Positions 44,336 through 54,466 of a DNA stretch of 64,000 bases are shown piece by piece (the first letter of the stretch is position 1; each line of letters starts with the position of its first letter). The translations under genes were made by a program, and so were the position numbers. Origin of the DNA: Pseudomonas sp. MM213 (GTDB taxonomy: Bacteria > Pseudomonadota > Gammaproteobacteria > Pseudomonadales > Pseudomonadaceae); the NCBI RefSeq assembly GCF_020423045.1, contig NZ_CP081943.1, positions 5,890,001 through 5,954,000 of the forward strand, given 5' to 3'. The notes beneath the pieces are model-generated. The model was not told the DNA's origin. It was given only the letters and a program-made list of their open reading frames with translations, and did not search any database.

Positions 44336-45052
44336 GTGAACCGTGCAATGGCTCAAGAAGGTGCAGCGGGTATCGCCACTGCGGTCGCTGAAAGTGTTCA
44401 GTACCAGGGCCGCAAGGCCAGCCGTCAGGGCAGCGAGCAGCGTCGACAGGAGATTCTCGATGCGGCCATGCGCATTGTCGTGCGCGATGGCGTGCGGGCC
44501 GTGCGTCACCGTGCGGTTGCCGCAGAAGCGGGTGTGCCACTGTCGGCCACCACTTACTATTTCAAGGACATCGATGACTTGCTCACCGATACCTTTGCCC
44601 AATATGTGGAACGCAGCGCGGCGTTCATGGCCAAGTTGTGGGTGAACAATGAAGGGTTGCTGCGCGAGATGGTCGTCAGCGGCGACGGCAGCCCCGAGTC
44701 GCGCTCGCAACTGGCGGACGACATTGCACGGTTGATGGCGGACTATGTTCACCGGCAACTGATCAACCGTCGCGAACACCTGATGGCCGAACAGGCGTTC
44801 CGTCAGGAAGCGCTGCTGAACCCGCGCCTGGCGGAGCTGGTGCGCTCGCATCAGCAGATTCTCCTGCAGGGTACGTGTCAGCTTTTCCAGGTTTTGGGTT
44901 CCCGTGAACCACACCAGGATGCCAAAGTGTTGACGGCGATTATCGGACGGATGGAATATCAGGGGCTGCTCAACGACGCCGAGCCTGACGCCGAAGCTGA
45001 AATGCTCGGTATCCTGACGCGGTATATGCACTTGGTACTGGCGTCGGTGTGA
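44336..45052 (+). CDS. TetR-family transcriptional regulator
   Basis: 238 residues, equivalent in position to PA3699. The HTH reads RQEILDAAMRIVVRDGVRAV then HRAVAAEAGVPLSATTYYFK, typical of TetR. The C-terminal ligand domain is all-helical. It starts at GTG after GAGAGG; an ATG four codons in is possible. The N-terminal 30 residues are an extension before the HTH. The target is not evident from the neighbours. Confidence 0.9.
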   Translation: MNRAMAQEGAAGIATAVAESVQYQGRKASRQGSEQRRQEILDAAMRIVVRDGVRAVRHRAVAAEAGVPLSATTYYFKDIDDLLTDTFAQYVERSAAFMAKLWVNNEGLLREMVVSGDGSPESRSQLADDIARLMADYVHRQLINRREHLMAEQAFRQEALLNPRLAELVRSHQQILLQGTCQLFQVLGSREPHQDAKVLTAIIGRMEYQGLLNDAEPDAEAEMLGILTRYMHLVLASV

Positions 45053-45064
45053 TCCTGCGATGAA

Positions 45065-45163
45065 CCTGTAGGAGCGAGGCTTGCCCGCGAAGGCGATTTA
45101 ACATTCAACAGATGATGTGTTGACTGACGCATCGCCTTCGCGGGCAAGCCACGCTCCTACAGG
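45065..45163. repeat. REPIN (GCGAGGCTTGCCCG type)
   Basis: TGTAGGAGCGAGGCTTGCCC and its inverted partner surround a spacer with the ATTTAACATTCAAC segment also seen in the REPIN at 50158. Confidence 0.87.
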
Positions 45164-45205
45164 GACAGTGAGCAATCGGGGGACTGTGTTCATAGGGAGT
45201 ATTGA

Positions 45206-45760
45206 ATGAAAGCCTGGCGCGTCGTTGTGATCGCCTTGTCGATCCTGCTGCTCAGTGGCTGTCTGGTGACCTTCAGGGAGCCATTGCCCACGAGCGACCC
45301 CGCGCCCAAAGGATTACTCGGCAAATGGACCAGCACCAACGCCTGGGGCGAGCCGCTGAATCTGGAGCTGACGCGCATCGGCGACAATCGCTATCAGGCG
45401 GTCAGCTACTTCAAGGCCAAACCCAAGGAACGCGAAGCCTATCCCTTCACCGTCTCGCGCCATGGCAACCGTTGGTACCTGTCGGCAAAAGTCCCGGCGC
45501 AGTTTGGCGGGCATTTCACCATTGCCGGTTTCGAACTCACCGACAAGCATGAACTGGTGGTCTACAACCTCGACCTCGAGCAGATCAACCAGGCCCTGGG
45601 GCAAAAAATCCTCAGCGGCGAAGGTTTCCAGACCGACGACGGTGACGGCGTGCTGATCAACACACGCATGGACCAGGTCTTCGCTTACCTCGACGATCCG
45701 GCCAATTCCGATGTCTTCGTCGAAGCCGTGCGCTATCAGCGCCTGGCCAAAGCCAAATAA
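45206..45760 (+). CDS. Putative outer-membrane lipoprotein (184 aa)
   Basis: Lipoprotein signal MKAWRVVVIALSILLLSGCL (lipobox LSGC, Cys19). The mature part is a small beta-rich domain (LLGKWTSTNAWGEPLNLELT, ILSGEGFQTDDGDG). It is conserved in position (PA3698-like) upstream of the DUF1704 gene, 36 bases away and in the same direction, so the two are probably co-transcribed. No function can be assigned. Confidence 0.8.
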   Translation: MKAWRVVVIALSILLLSGCLVTFREPLPTSDPAPKGLLGKWTSTNAWGEPLNLELTRIGDNRYQAVSYFKAKPKEREAYPFTVSRHGNRWYLSAKVPAQFGGHFTIAGFELTDKHELVVYNLDLEQINQALGQKILSGEGFQTDDGDGVLINTRMDQVFAYLDDPANSDVFVEAVRYQRLAKAK

Positions 45761-45796
45761 ACCCAGCACATAACGGTTTTTCTACAGGAGTTTCGG

Positions 45797-47074
45797 GTGG
45801 ACGATTACCAGCAGACGATACGCATGTTGTCCGATCGCATTGTGCTGGCGCAGACGCCGATTCGCGTCCTGGATGCAGTGAAGTGGGACGACAGCATCCG
45901 CAAGGGTTTCCTCAAGGCCAAGGGCAAGGAAATGCCGGCGGTGGACCGTGATTACTACCTGAACCGGCCGCTGTCCTTCGACTCCAGCAAAGTGAAACTG
46001 GAATTCCAGAACATCGAGCGCGACATCACCCGTCAGCTTGGCCAGTTCAACCCGGTCGGCCAGATCATGCGGCGCATGTGCAAGGAATACCGGATGGTGG
46101 TGCGCATGCTTGAAGCGCGCGGCACCGAGGATTTCGGCCTGATTTCCCAAGAGTTGTATGGCGCGGCATCCGATGCGTTTCACGCCGGTGACCCGACCCT
46201 GTCCGACCTCGGCCTGATGCTCTCCGACTATCTGAATAACATCGATGGCCGTGGTGACCTGAAGGACGAGCCGAAAATCCTCACCGCCAAGGACGCCGTG
46301 CATCTGTTGCAGACCCGGCTGAGCAAAGTGTTTGGCGAGGCCGAGGAAACCATTCGGGTGTTCGAGTCCGACGGCATCGTAGCCGATGCGGCGGCAGGCG
46401 CCGACTACATCAAGATCCGCACCGACGCGATGTTCAACGAGCGCGATGTGCGTGCGCTGGAAGTCCACGAAGGGCTGGTGCATGTCGGCACTACGCTCAA
46501 CGGTCTGAACCAGCCGATCTGCACTTTCCTGTCCAAGGGGCCGCCCTCGTCGACGGTGACCCAGGAAGGGCTGGCGATCCTGATGGAAATCATCACCTTC
46601 GCCTCCTACCCGAGCCGCCTGCGCAAACTGACCAACCGCACCCGCGCCATTCACATGGTGGAGGAGGGCGCGGACTTCCTGCAGATCTTCGAGTTCTTCC
46701 GCGAGCAGGGCTTTGAAATGGCGGAAAGCTACGGCAACGCCAGTCGGGTTTTCCGTGGTTCGGTGCCGAATGGTCTGCCATTTACCAAAGACTTGTCCTA
46801 CCTCAAGGGCTTTATCATGGTTTACAACTACATTCAGTTGGCCGTGCGTAAAGGCAAGCTTGAGCAAGTGCCGCTGCTGTTTTGCGGCAAGACCACGCTG
46901 GAAGACATGCGCACCTTGCGCCAGTTGGTCGATGAAGGCTTGGTGGTACCGCCGAAATACCTGCCGGAACAGTTCCGTGACATGAACGCGCTGTCGGCGT
47001 GGATGTGCTTCTCCAACTTCCTGAACCACCTGAGCCTGGACCGGATCGAAGCGGATTACTCCAACATTTTGTAA
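45797..47074 (+). CDS. DUF1704 (QEGLA) protein, MATCAP-like metallopeptidase candidate
   Basis: 425 residues, GTG start with CAGGAG upstream. It carries HEGLVH (224-229), an HExxxH zinc motif, and QEGLA (256-260), whose Glu is the expected third ligand. These are the hallmarks of the DUF1704 family, which includes the vertebrate tubulin tyrosine carboxypeptidase MATCAP and bacterial proteins annotated as flavohaemoglobin expression-modulating QEGLA motif proteins. Peptidase activity here is inferred from the motif. It is preceded by a lipoprotein gene and followed by a REPIN and an alpha/beta hydrolase gene. Confidence 0.85.
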   Translation: MDDYQQTIRMLSDRIVLAQTPIRVLDAVKWDDSIRKGFLKAKGKEMPAVDRDYYLNRPLSFDSSKVKLEFQNIERDITRQLGQFNPVGQIMRRMCKEYRMVVRMLEARGTEDFGLISQELYGAASDAFHAGDPTLSDLGLMLSDYLNNIDGRGDLKDEPKILTAKDAVHLLQTRLSKVFGEAEETIRVFESDGIVADAAAGADYIKIRTDAMFNERDVRALEVHEGLVHVGTTLNGLNQPICTFLSKGPPSSTVTQEGLAILMEIITFASYPSRLRKLTNRTRAIHMVEEGADFLQIFEFFREQGFEMAESYGNASRVFRGSVPNGLPFTKDLSYLKGFIMVYNYIQLAVRKGKLEQVPLLFCGKTTLEDMRTLRQLVDEGLVVPPKYLPEQFRDMNALSAWMCFSNFLNHLSLDRIEADYSNIL

Positions 47075-47086
47075 TCACCGCATACC

Positions 47087-47182
47087 TTGTAGGAGCGAGG
47101 CTTGCCCGCGAAGGCGTTGTGTCAGTCAACATGCCTGTTGAATGTTATACCGCCTTCGCGGGCAAGCCTCGCTCCTACAGGA
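47087..47182. repeat. REPIN (GCGAGGCTTGCCCG type)
   Basis: Inverted REPs with a GTGTCAGTCAACATGC-type spacer between the DUF1704 and hydrolase genes. Confidence 0.87.
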
Positions 47183-47216
47183 CTTGCTATCAATCCTAAA
47201 AGCGAGGTTTCAACGG

Positions 47217-48131
47217 ATGAGAATCCTCGGCATCCTCTTCCTGCTTCTAACCCTCGGCGGGTGCAGCTCTTTGCTGTTCTACCCCGAGCCCGGACAGTTG
47301 TTCACCCCGGAAAAAGCTAAACTCGAATACCGCGACGTCACCCTCACCACGGCCGATGGCCTCAAGCTGCATGGCTGGTGGCTGCCGGCGAAAAAAGGCG
47401 TCGAAGTCAAAGGCACGGTGCTGCACCTGCACGGCAACGGCGGCAATCTGCCGATGCATCTGGGTGGCAGCTGGTGGTTGCCGGAGGAAGGCTATCAAGT
47501 GCTGCTGATCGATTATCGCGGTTACGGTTTGTCCGAAGGCGAACCGAGTTTGCCGGCGATCTATCAGGACATCGACGCCGCGTTCAAATGGCTCGACCAG
47601 GCGCCGGAGGTCAAAGGCAAACCGTTAATCCTGCTCGGGCAAAGTCTGGGCGGCTCAATGGCCGTGCATTACCTGGTTCAGCATCCCGAACGCCAGAAAC
47701 AACTCAAGGCCTTCGTCCTCGATGGCGTGCCCGCCAGTTATCGCAGCATCGGCCAATTCGCCTTGAGCAATTCCTGGCTGACATGGGCGTTCCAGGTGCC
47801 GCTTTCGTGGCTGGTGCCGGACGGTGACAGTGCGATTCACTCGATGACGCAGCTCAACGACGTGCCGAAACTGATCTATCACAGCATCGACGATCCGATC
47901 GTGCCCCTTTCCAACGGCATCCGTCTGTATCAAGCTGCGCCGCCGCCGCGAGTGCTGCAACTGACCCGTGGCGGTCATGTGCAGACGTTTGCCGACCCGG
48001 TCTGGCGCAAGGTCATGCTGCGATACCTTGATGACCCGCAGCATTTCAACGGTCTGCGCCGCTTGGGTGAAATTCCCAACTACCCGGCACCCCCGAATTC
48101 AGAAGATGAACCACCAGAGAGTCCGCAATGA
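47217..48131 (+). CDS. Alpha/beta-hydrolase family lipoprotein
   Basis: 304 residues. Lipobox LGGC near residue 16 (LLLTLGGCSSLLF), then an alpha/beta-hydrolase domain with HLHGNGGN (oxyanion region) and GQSLGG, the nucleophile elbow around Ser. Acid and His (SIDDPIV, RGGHVQTF) are in the expected order. ABHD13/17-like (YqkD/YfhR group) is the closest type by eye; the substrate is unknown. ATGA overlap with the next gene. Confidence 0.85.
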   Translation: MRILGILFLLLTLGGCSSLLFYPEPGQLFTPEKAKLEYRDVTLTTADGLKLHGWWLPAKKGVEVKGTVLHLHGNGGNLPMHLGGSWWLPEEGYQVLLIDYRGYGLSEGEPSLPAIYQDIDAAFKWLDQAPEVKGKPLILLGQSLGGSMAVHYLVQHPERQKQLKAFVLDGVPASYRSIGQFALSNSWLTWAFQVPLSWLVPDGDSAIHSMTQLNDVPKLIYHSIDDPIVPLSNGIRLYQAAPPPRVLQLTRGGHVQTFADPVWRKVMLRYLDDPQHFNGLRRLGEIPNYPAPPNSEDEPPESPQ

Positions 48132-48457
48132 GTGAAGAACGTAACGCCATCCCGCTGATCATCACCGGTATCTGCAGCATCCTCGGCACCGTCGGGGCCC
48201 TGTGGTACTACGGTTACCTGCACTTCGCCAAACCCGAAGATGCGCTGCTGCTCAGCGACTTCACCATGCTCAAGACCGTGCCGGGCGAAGATTACAAAGT
48301 CTCCCTGGAACCGGCTCCACAAGTGGCCCAGTGCATCGATGGCGTGCTGGTGATGTTCGACACCGAACAGAAAGGCCTGACCGGCGTATTGGTCAACAAC
48401 AAGAAAAAAGCCGTGCGCTGCATGGGCCAGGAAACCCCGCAGAAGCTGGAGCAGTAA
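48128..48457 (+). CDS. Small membrane-anchored hypothetical protein (109 aa)
   Basis: One N-terminal membrane helix (IPLIITGICSILGTVGALWY) then a short soluble domain with two cysteines (QCIDGVLVMF, AVRCMGQ). Translationally coupled to the hydrolase gene (ATGA). Unknown function; the position matches PA3694 as I recall it. Confidence 0.75.
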   Translation: MSEERNAIPLIITGICSILGTVGALWYYGYLHFAKPEDALLLSDFTMLKTVPGEDYKVSLEPAPQVAQCIDGVLVMFDTEQKGLTGVLVNNKKKAVRCMGQETPQKLEQ

Positions 48458-48495
48458 CTGTAACGCGGTTAAATCACACAGACCGCGTTGCCTTC

Positions 48496-48560
48496 ATCGC
48501 CAGCAAGCCGGCTCCTACAGGTTTGCGTTGATCCTGTAGGAGCCGGCTTGCTGGCGATGG
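48496..48560. repeat. REPIN (GCCGGCTTGC type)
   Basis: CATCGCCAGCAAGCCGGCTC and AGGAGCCGGCTTGCTGGCGA arms around a 20-base spacer, between convergent transcription units. Confidence 0.87.
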
Positions 48561-48595
48561 ACGCGACGCGGTGTTCTGCCAAACCGCGAAAACAA

Positions 48596-48630
48596 AAAAG
48601 CCCCGCCTGATCCGATCAGGCGGGGCTTTT
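48596..48630. terminator. Strong bidirectional terminator
   Basis: Perfect 12-bp stem GCCCCGCCTGAT / ATCAGGCGGGGC with A-run on one side and TTTT on the other. It serves the lptF gene (-) and probably the rightward operon (+). Confidence 0.92.
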
Positions 48631-48647
48631 GCGTTCAGGCATGAAGC

Positions 48648-49436
48648 TTAGTTGGCGCTCACCGCCGAACGCGGGATCACCGGCTGGTTGTCGTTGGAGA
48701 TGGTCACTTCTACACGGCGGTTCATGGCACGACCCGAAGCGTCGCCGTTTTCCGCAACCGGGTATTCCTTGCCATAACCCTGGGCAACGATGCGCGCAGG
48801 ATCAACGCCCATTTTCACCAGTGCCGTGCGCACGGAACCGGCGCGACGCTCGGACAGCGACTGGTTGTGCGACGCCGTGCCGGTGCTGTCGGTGTAGCCT
48901 TCGACGATCACTTTGCGGTCCGGGTTTTCCTGAAGGAACTGCGCCAGTTTGTTGATGTTCGCCAGGCCGCTGGACTTCAGGTCGGCACGGTCGGTTGCGA
49001 ACAACACATCACCAAAGGTTACCAGCGTACCGCGATCGGTCTGCTTGGCGTTCAGGCTGTCCTGCAACTGTTTGATCTGCGCGTCGCGAGCATCCAGACG
49101 TGCCTGGGCGCGCTGTGCGGCAGCGTTCTTCAGATTGGCTTCAGCGGTGCGCAGGGCGATGGTTTGCTTCGCCACTTCAACACGCTGATTGGTCAGGTAG
49201 GCCAGTTGATCGACCTCGTTCGCGTCTCGCTTGTCCAGATAGGCCTTGTCGGCCTTGTCCAGATAATCGCTGGCGTCCTTGGTTTCCAGCGCCGCGACTT
49301 TGCTCGCCTGTGGGTTGGCTTGCAGGCCGCTGTAGTTGGTGCGGGCCTGTTCCAGGTTCGCATTAGGCGGCGTGGAGCAGGCAGCCAGTGCAACGCTTGC
49401 GGCCAGCAGGGCAGGGATCATCAATTGATTGCGCAT
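48648..49436 (-). CDS. lptF: OmpA-family lipoprotein LptF (lipotoxin F type)
   Basis: 262 residues. Lipoprotein signal (LAACS lipobox), a coiled-coil-like Ala-rich middle (RTAEANLKNAAAQRAQARLD) and a C-terminal OmpA peptidoglycan-binding domain (VEGYTDSTGTASHNQSLSER, AVSAN end). It matches PA3692 lptF in length and neighbours. It lies 48 bases downstream of the DUF4398 lipoprotein gene, probably in one operon under AlgU control. Note that lptF is also the name of an unrelated LPS transport gene. Confidence 0.82.
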   Translation of the reverse strand: MRNQLMIPALLAASVALAACSTPPNANLEQARTNYSGLQANPQASKVAALETKDASDYLDKADKAYLDKRDANEVDQLAYLTNQRVEVAKQTIALRTAEANLKNAAAQRAQARLDARDAQIKQLQDSLNAKQTDRGTLVTFGDVLFATDRADLKSSGLANINKLAQFLQENPDRKVIVEGYTDSTGTASHNQSLSERRAGSVRTALVKMGVDPARIVAQGYGKEYPVAENGDASGRAMNRRVEVTISNDNQPVIPRSAVSAN

Positions 49437-49484
49437 GTGGGTATCGTCCTTTTAAGTCGAGTAAGAAGTACGTCGTGGCGGCGC

Positions 49485-49898
49485 TTATTGCACGGTGCGC
49501 CGGCTTTCTTGACGCAGTTCCTGAACCCCTATCCGAGAGTCCTTCACGGCCTGTTCGGCTTTAATCGCCTGGGCTTTGCGTTCGGCGACGCGCGCGTCCC
49601 ACTCGGCCTGTTCGGCGAGCACTCGGGCTTCGTCGTACTTTTTGTCGTGCATCGCGATTTCGGCTTGTTTGAGCTTGTCCTGGGCTGACTTCATCTCAAC
49701 CGCCGAGAATTCGGTGCCGCCCGCGCTGACGGCGCTGTTCACGGCCGATTGGGTCACGGCGTATTGCTCAGTCGGTGGGTTACCGGCGCAACCGGCCAGA
49801 ACGAAGCTGCTGCCGATGGCCAGGGCGGCCAGTTTCAGGCTGCGCAGGGGGGTGGAAGCGGGCTTGGCAGTGTTGATCTTCATGGTCTTCAACTCCAT
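49485..49898 (-). CDS. DUF4398 lipoprotein
   Basis: 137 residues, signal with lipobox LAGC (SSFVLAGCAGN), then a helical, charged domain (AQDKLKQAEIAMHDKKYDEA) that is the DUF4398 signature. The start is the ATG after CAGGAG; the upstream frame is non-coding. It precedes lptF in the same direction. A candidate AlgU promoter lies 100-130 bases upstream. Confidence 0.85.
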   Translation of the reverse strand: MELKTMKINTAKPASTPLRSLKLAALAIGSSFVLAGCAGNPPTEQYAVTQSAVNSAVSAGGTEFSAVEMKSAQDKLKQAEIAMHDKKYDEARVLAEQAEWDARVAERKAQAIKAEQAVKDSRIGVQELRQESRRTVQ

Positions 49899-50000
49899 TG
49901 GAATAACTCCTGAAAAACTGAACATCCATCCTGGGCAAGGAGCCGCAACCATCAATTTCCGAAGCGTTTTGAAACGGCCGTCCCAGGCGTGGTTACTGGT

Positions 50001-50028
50001 TACGACCCGAGGCATTTTTTAAAAGTTC
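50001..50028 (-). promoter_or_regulatory. Candidate AlgU (sigma-22) promoter of the DUF4398-lptF operon
   Basis: Read leftwards: GAACTT (50023-50028), a 17-base spacer, then TCGTA, fitting the AlgU consensus GAACTT-N16/17-TCnnA. PA3691-PA3692 are reported members of the AlgU regulon in P. aeruginosa, which supports the call. The start site has not been mapped here. Confidence 0.55.
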
Positions 50029-50157
50029 AGAGAATATGGCCTGTCGCCCGAAAAAACTTTGACCGAACGGACAAGGCTCTAAATCGGGAACTTTGGCGAT
50101 AGGAGGGGGTATTCCAAGGGCGGAAACACGCAATTGTTGAAAGTCACGCAGGTCAAA

Positions 50158-50249
50158 TGTGGGAGCGAGCCTGCTCGCGATGGCGGCTTAACATTCAACA
50201 TTGATGTTGCCTGACACACCGCTATCGCGAGCAAGCTCGCTCCCACAGG
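50158..50249. repeat. REPIN (GAGCCTGCTCGCGA type)
   Basis: Arms TGTGGGAGCGAGCCTGCTCG and CGAGCAAGCTCGCTCCCACA, with GGCTTAACATTCAACATTG in the spacer. A third REP subfamily in this window. Confidence 0.87.
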
Positions 50250-50262
50250 TTCTGCGGTGAAT

Positions 50263-50607
50263 TCAGTGTTTCTGCTTGTCCTCACCAGACGACAAATCAT
50301 GCAAATGCCGCCGGGACAACGCGAGAAAACGCGGGGTCGGGCCGATGTCTTCGTACAGTGGATCGCCTTCTTCGTCGGTGGCCACGATGGTCGAGCCTTT
50401 CACGTACGGGAAGCTCTTTTCCAGCTCTTCGAGCGCCGCGCCGATCAACTCGCCGAGCAGTTCTTCAGGGTGCCGCTTGGGGTACATCTCGATGATCGCC
50501 GCCAAGCGCGCGGCGGCCTCCACATCCAGATGAATCGAGTAGCCGGTGTCGGTCAGGCGACCCTTGGCGTTTTCTTCCCAATGATGGGCAAGCTCGCGGA
50601 TTTTCAT
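50263..50607 (-). CDS. Conserved-type hypothetical protein (114 aa)
   Basis: Starts MKIRELAHHWEENAKGRLTD. It is acidic and helical with ARLAAIIEMYPKRHPEELLG and a DEEGDPLYEDIGPTPRFL segment. The position matches PA3688, which is sometimes annotated as a pilin-assembly protein; I find no sequence support for that label. Divergent from ppc across about 200 bases. Confidence 0.75.
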   Translation of the reverse strand: MKIRELAHHWEENAKGRLTDTGYSIHLDVEAAARLAAIIEMYPKRHPEELLGELIGAALEELEKSFPYVKGSTIVATDEEGDPLYEDIGPTPRFLALSRRHLHDLSSGEDKQKH

Positions 50608-50808
50608 AAAAACCTCATGGCACGCCTGCTCATGGCAGGGCGGGTAAGTGTCCGGCCATGGCCGGCGAAAGCCGTTGTGCGGCTTACTCTTCAGACTAGC
50701 TTGCGTGCCCGGGGTTTAAAGTCCCTTCGTCGTGTGCTTGTAAGAAGCGCTTTACGGCGGCACTCTTGAACCACAAGGCACCCCGGATTTTTCGCTGGAG
50801 AACGGCTG

Positions 50809-53439
50809 ATGACCGATATTGATGCACGCTTGCGCGAGGATGTTCACCTGTTGGGTGAGCTGTTGGGCAATACCATTCGTGAACAGTACGGGGACGATTT
50901 TCTCGACAAGATCGAGCAGATCCGCAAAGGCGCCAAGGCCGACCGTCGCGGTTCGATGGACGCCGAACTGAGCGCCAGCCTCAATCAACTGAGCGAAGAC
51001 GAGTTGCTGCCGGTGGCGCGGGCGTTCAACCAGTTTCTCAACCTGGCCAACATCGCCGAACAATATCAACTGATCCATCGCCGCGAAGAATCCCAGCCCG
51101 CGCCGTTCGAGGCGCGCGTATTGCCGGAGTTGCTAACGCGCCTGCTGGCCGAAGGTCATGCGGCCGAATCCCTGGCACGACAGTTGGGGCGCCTGGAAAT
51201 CGAACTGGTGTTGACTGCGCACCCGACCGAAGTCGCGCGCCGCACGCTGATCCAGAAATACGACGCCATCGCCGCGCAACTTGCCGCTCAGGATCACCGC
51301 GACCTGACCAGCGCCGAGCGCGAGCAGATTCAATCGAAATTGCAGCGCCTGATCGCTGAAGCCTGGCACACCGAAGAAATCCGTCGCACCCGCCCGACCC
51401 CGGTGGACGAAGCCAAATGGGGCTTCGCGGTTATCGAACATTCGCTGTGGCAAGCGATCCCGAACTATTTGCGCAAGGCCGATAAAGCCCTGCATGACGC
51501 CACCGGCCTGCATTTGCCGCTGGAAGCCGCGCCGATTCGCTTTGCTTCGTGGATGGGCGGCGACCGCGATGGCAACCCCAACGTCACGGCTGCCGTGACC
51601 CGTGAGGTGTTGCTGCTGGCACGCTGGATGGCCGCCGATCTGTACGTGCGCGATGTCGATCACCTCGCCGCCGAGCTGTCGATGCAACAGGCCAACGACG
51701 CGCTGAAAGCCAAGGCAGGCGACAGCGCCGAACCCTATCGTGCCGTCCTTAAACAGCTGCGCGAACGCCTGCGCGCCACTCGAAGCTGGGCCCACACTTC
51801 CTTGACGACCGCCACGCCGGCCCCCGCCGATGTGCTGCAAAACAACCGCGATTTGCTCGACCCGCTGGAGCTCTGCTACCAGTCGCTGCATGAGTGCGGC
51901 ATGGGCGTGATCGCTGATGGGCCGCTGCTCGATTGCCTGCGCCGTGCGGTGACCTTCGGCTTGTTCCTGGTGCGCCTCGATGTGCGTCAGGACTCGTCCC
52001 GTCACACGGCGGCGATGACGGAAATCACCGATTACCTCGGCCTCGGTCGCTACGAAGACTGGAGCGAAGAGGAGCGCATCGCCTTCCTGATGCGCGAGTT
52101 GAACAACCGTCGGCCGTTGTTGCCGACTTACTTCAAACCCTCCGCCGACACCGCTGAAGTGCTCGCCACGTGCCGGGAAATCGCCGCCGCGCCGGGCGCT
52201 TCGCTTGGTTCGTATGTAATCTCCATGGCCGGCGCCGCTTCCGACGTGCTGGCTGTGCAACTGCTGCTCAAAGAGTCTGGTGTTTTGCGGCCGATGCGCG
52301 TGGTGCCGCTGTTCGAAACCCTTGCCGACCTTGATAACGCCGGCCCGGTGATTGAAAAACTGTTGCTGCTGCCGGGTTATCGCGCGCGCCTGCAAGGCCC
52401 GCAGGAAGTGATGATCGGCTATTCCGACTCAGCCAAGGACGCCGGCACCACGGCGGCAGCCTGGGCGCAATATCGGGCGCAGGAGCGTCTGGTCGACATC
52501 TGCCGCGAGCAGCAAGTGGAACTGCTGTTGTTCCACGGTCGCGGTGGCACCGTGGGGCGTGGTGGCGGTCCGGCGCACGCGGCGATTCTGTCGCAGCCGC
52601 CGGGCTCGGTGGCGGGGCGTTTCCGCACCACCGAGCAGGGGGAAATGATTCGTTTCAAATTCGGCCTGCCGGACATCGCCGAGCAAAATCTCAACCTGTA
52701 CCTGGCGGCGGTGCTGGAGGCGACGTTGTTGCCACCGCCACCACCGCAACCCGCCTGGCGCCATTTGATGGACGAATTGGCGGCAGACGGTGTCAGTGCT
52801 TACCGCGCCGTGGTGCGGGAAAATCCGCAATTCGTCGAGTATTTCCGCCAGTCCACCCCGGAGCAGGAGTTGGGGCGCCTGCCACTGGGCAGTCGCCCGG
52901 CCAAGCGCCGCGCCGGCGGGATCGAAAGCCTGCGGGCGATCCCGTGGATCTTCGGTTGGACCCAGACACGCTTGATGTTGCCGGCCTGGCTCGGCTGGGA
53001 AGCCGCGTTAAGCAAGGCGCTGGCGCGCGGCGAAGGCGAGCTGCTGGGGCAAATGCGCGAGCAGTGGCCGTTCTTTCGTACGCGCATCGACATGCTGGAG
53101 ATGGTCCTGGCCAAGGCCGACGCGGATATTGCCCGCTCCTACGATGAGCGGCTGGTCGAGCCGGATCTGCTGCCTTTGGGTGCGCACTTACGCGACCTAT
53201 TGTCGCAGGCGTGTTCGATTGTTCTGGGGTTGACCGGTCAGTCGCAGCTACTGGCACATAGCCCAGCTACCCTCGAATTCATCCGCTTGCGCAACACCTA
53301 CCTCGACCCGCTTCATCTATTGCAGGCGGAGTTGCTGGCACGTTCGCGCCTGCAGGAAGTGGCGCAGGGCAGCCCGGTAGAACAGGCGTTGCTGGTGTCT
53401 GTGGCGGGGATTGCCGCCGGTTTGCGAAATACCGGCTAA
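50809..53439 (+). CDS. ppc: Phosphoenolpyruvate carboxylase
   Basis: 876 residues, close to the family norm. It adds bicarbonate to PEP to refill oxaloacetate. The active-site His is in [20 protein letters not shown]; the [10 protein letters not shown] and [20 protein letters not shown] loops and the C-terminus RNTG are all present. Cytosolic tetramer. A GC hairpin follows the stop. Confidence 0.97.
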   Translation: MTDIDARLREDVHLLGELLGNTIREQYGDDFLDKIEQIRKGAKADRRGSMDAELSASLNQLSEDELLPVARAFNQFLNLANIAEQYQLIHRREESQPAPFEARVLPELLTRLLAEGHAAESLARQLGRLEIELVLTAHPTEVARRTLIQKYDAIAAQLAAQDHRDLTSAEREQIQSKLQRLIAEAWHTEEIRRTRPTPVDEAKWGFAVIEHSLWQAIPNYLRKADKALHDATGLHLPLEAAPIRFASWMGGDRDGNPNVTAAVTREVLLLARWMAADLYVRDVDHLAAELSMQQANDALKAKAGDSAEPYRAVLKQLRERLRATRSWAHTSLTTATPAPADVLQNNRDLLDPLELCYQSLHECGMGVIADGPLLDCLRRAVTFGLFLVRLDVRQDSSRHTAAMTEITDYLGLGRYEDWSEEERIAFLMRELNNRRPLLPTYFKPSADTAEVLATCREIAAAPGASLGSYVISMAGAASDVLAVQLLLKESGVLRPMRVVPLFETLADLDNAGPVIEKLLLLPGYRARLQGPQEVMIGYSDSAKDAGTTAAAWAQYRAQERLVDICREQQVELLLFHGRGGTVGRGGGPAHAAILSQPPGSVAGRFRTTEQGEMIRFKFGLPDIAEQNLNLYLAAVLEATLLPPPPPQPAWRHLMDELAADGVSAYRAVVRENPQFVEYFRQSTPEQELGRLPLGSRPAKRRAGGIESLRAIPWIFGWTQTRLMLPAWLGWEAALSKALARGEGELLGQMREQWPFFRTRIDMLEMVLAKADADIARSYDERLVEPDLLPLGAHLRDLLSQACSIVLGLTGQSQLLAHSPATLEFIRLRNTYLDPLHLLQAELLARSRLQEVAQGSPVEQALLVSVAGIAAGLRNTG

Positions 53440-53458
53440 GGTTTTCGTCGTGGGTTCG

Positions 53459-53484
53459 GGCACTCGACGCGGGCGTCGAGTGCC
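53459..53484 (+). terminator. Hairpin after ppc
   Basis: Stem GGCACTCGACGC (53459-53470) / GCGTCGAGTGCC (53473-53484) with a two-base GG loop. The T-run is weak (GGTTTG), so termination efficiency is uncertain. Confidence 0.5.
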
Positions 53485-53707
53485 GGTTTGCGCGGGGTTG
53501 GAAAGTGCTGCAAGGCGACACTTAATGATGGGGTTGCGACTTGGGGTACCCCGTTGCAAGGTCACGCAAGGCGCGGGTTTCTCCGACTTTCGACGGCTTG
53601 TGTGCGTAGGATCTGCTGTGTATCTTGATCAGCCTTTGGCCGTTTGGGCGGTCACGACCCTGTTTTGAGATTGGCCCCACGAGGCGAATCCTTTGTTATC
53701 TATATAA

Positions 53708-54373
<666 letters not shown>

Positions 54374-54395
54374 AAAGTCTGAACCGCTTCATCTT

Positions 54396-54424
54396 CTACG
54401 GCCCGCTTGCGGGCCGTAGTTGTT
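54396..54424 (+). terminator. adk terminator
   Basis: CTACGGCCCGC-TT-GCGGGCCGTAG, an 11-bp perfect stem followed by TTGTTTA. Confidence 0.85.
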
Positions 54425-54466
54425 TATACTGGCGCACTTTTTCTGACCTCTCTTACGGAAACATCG

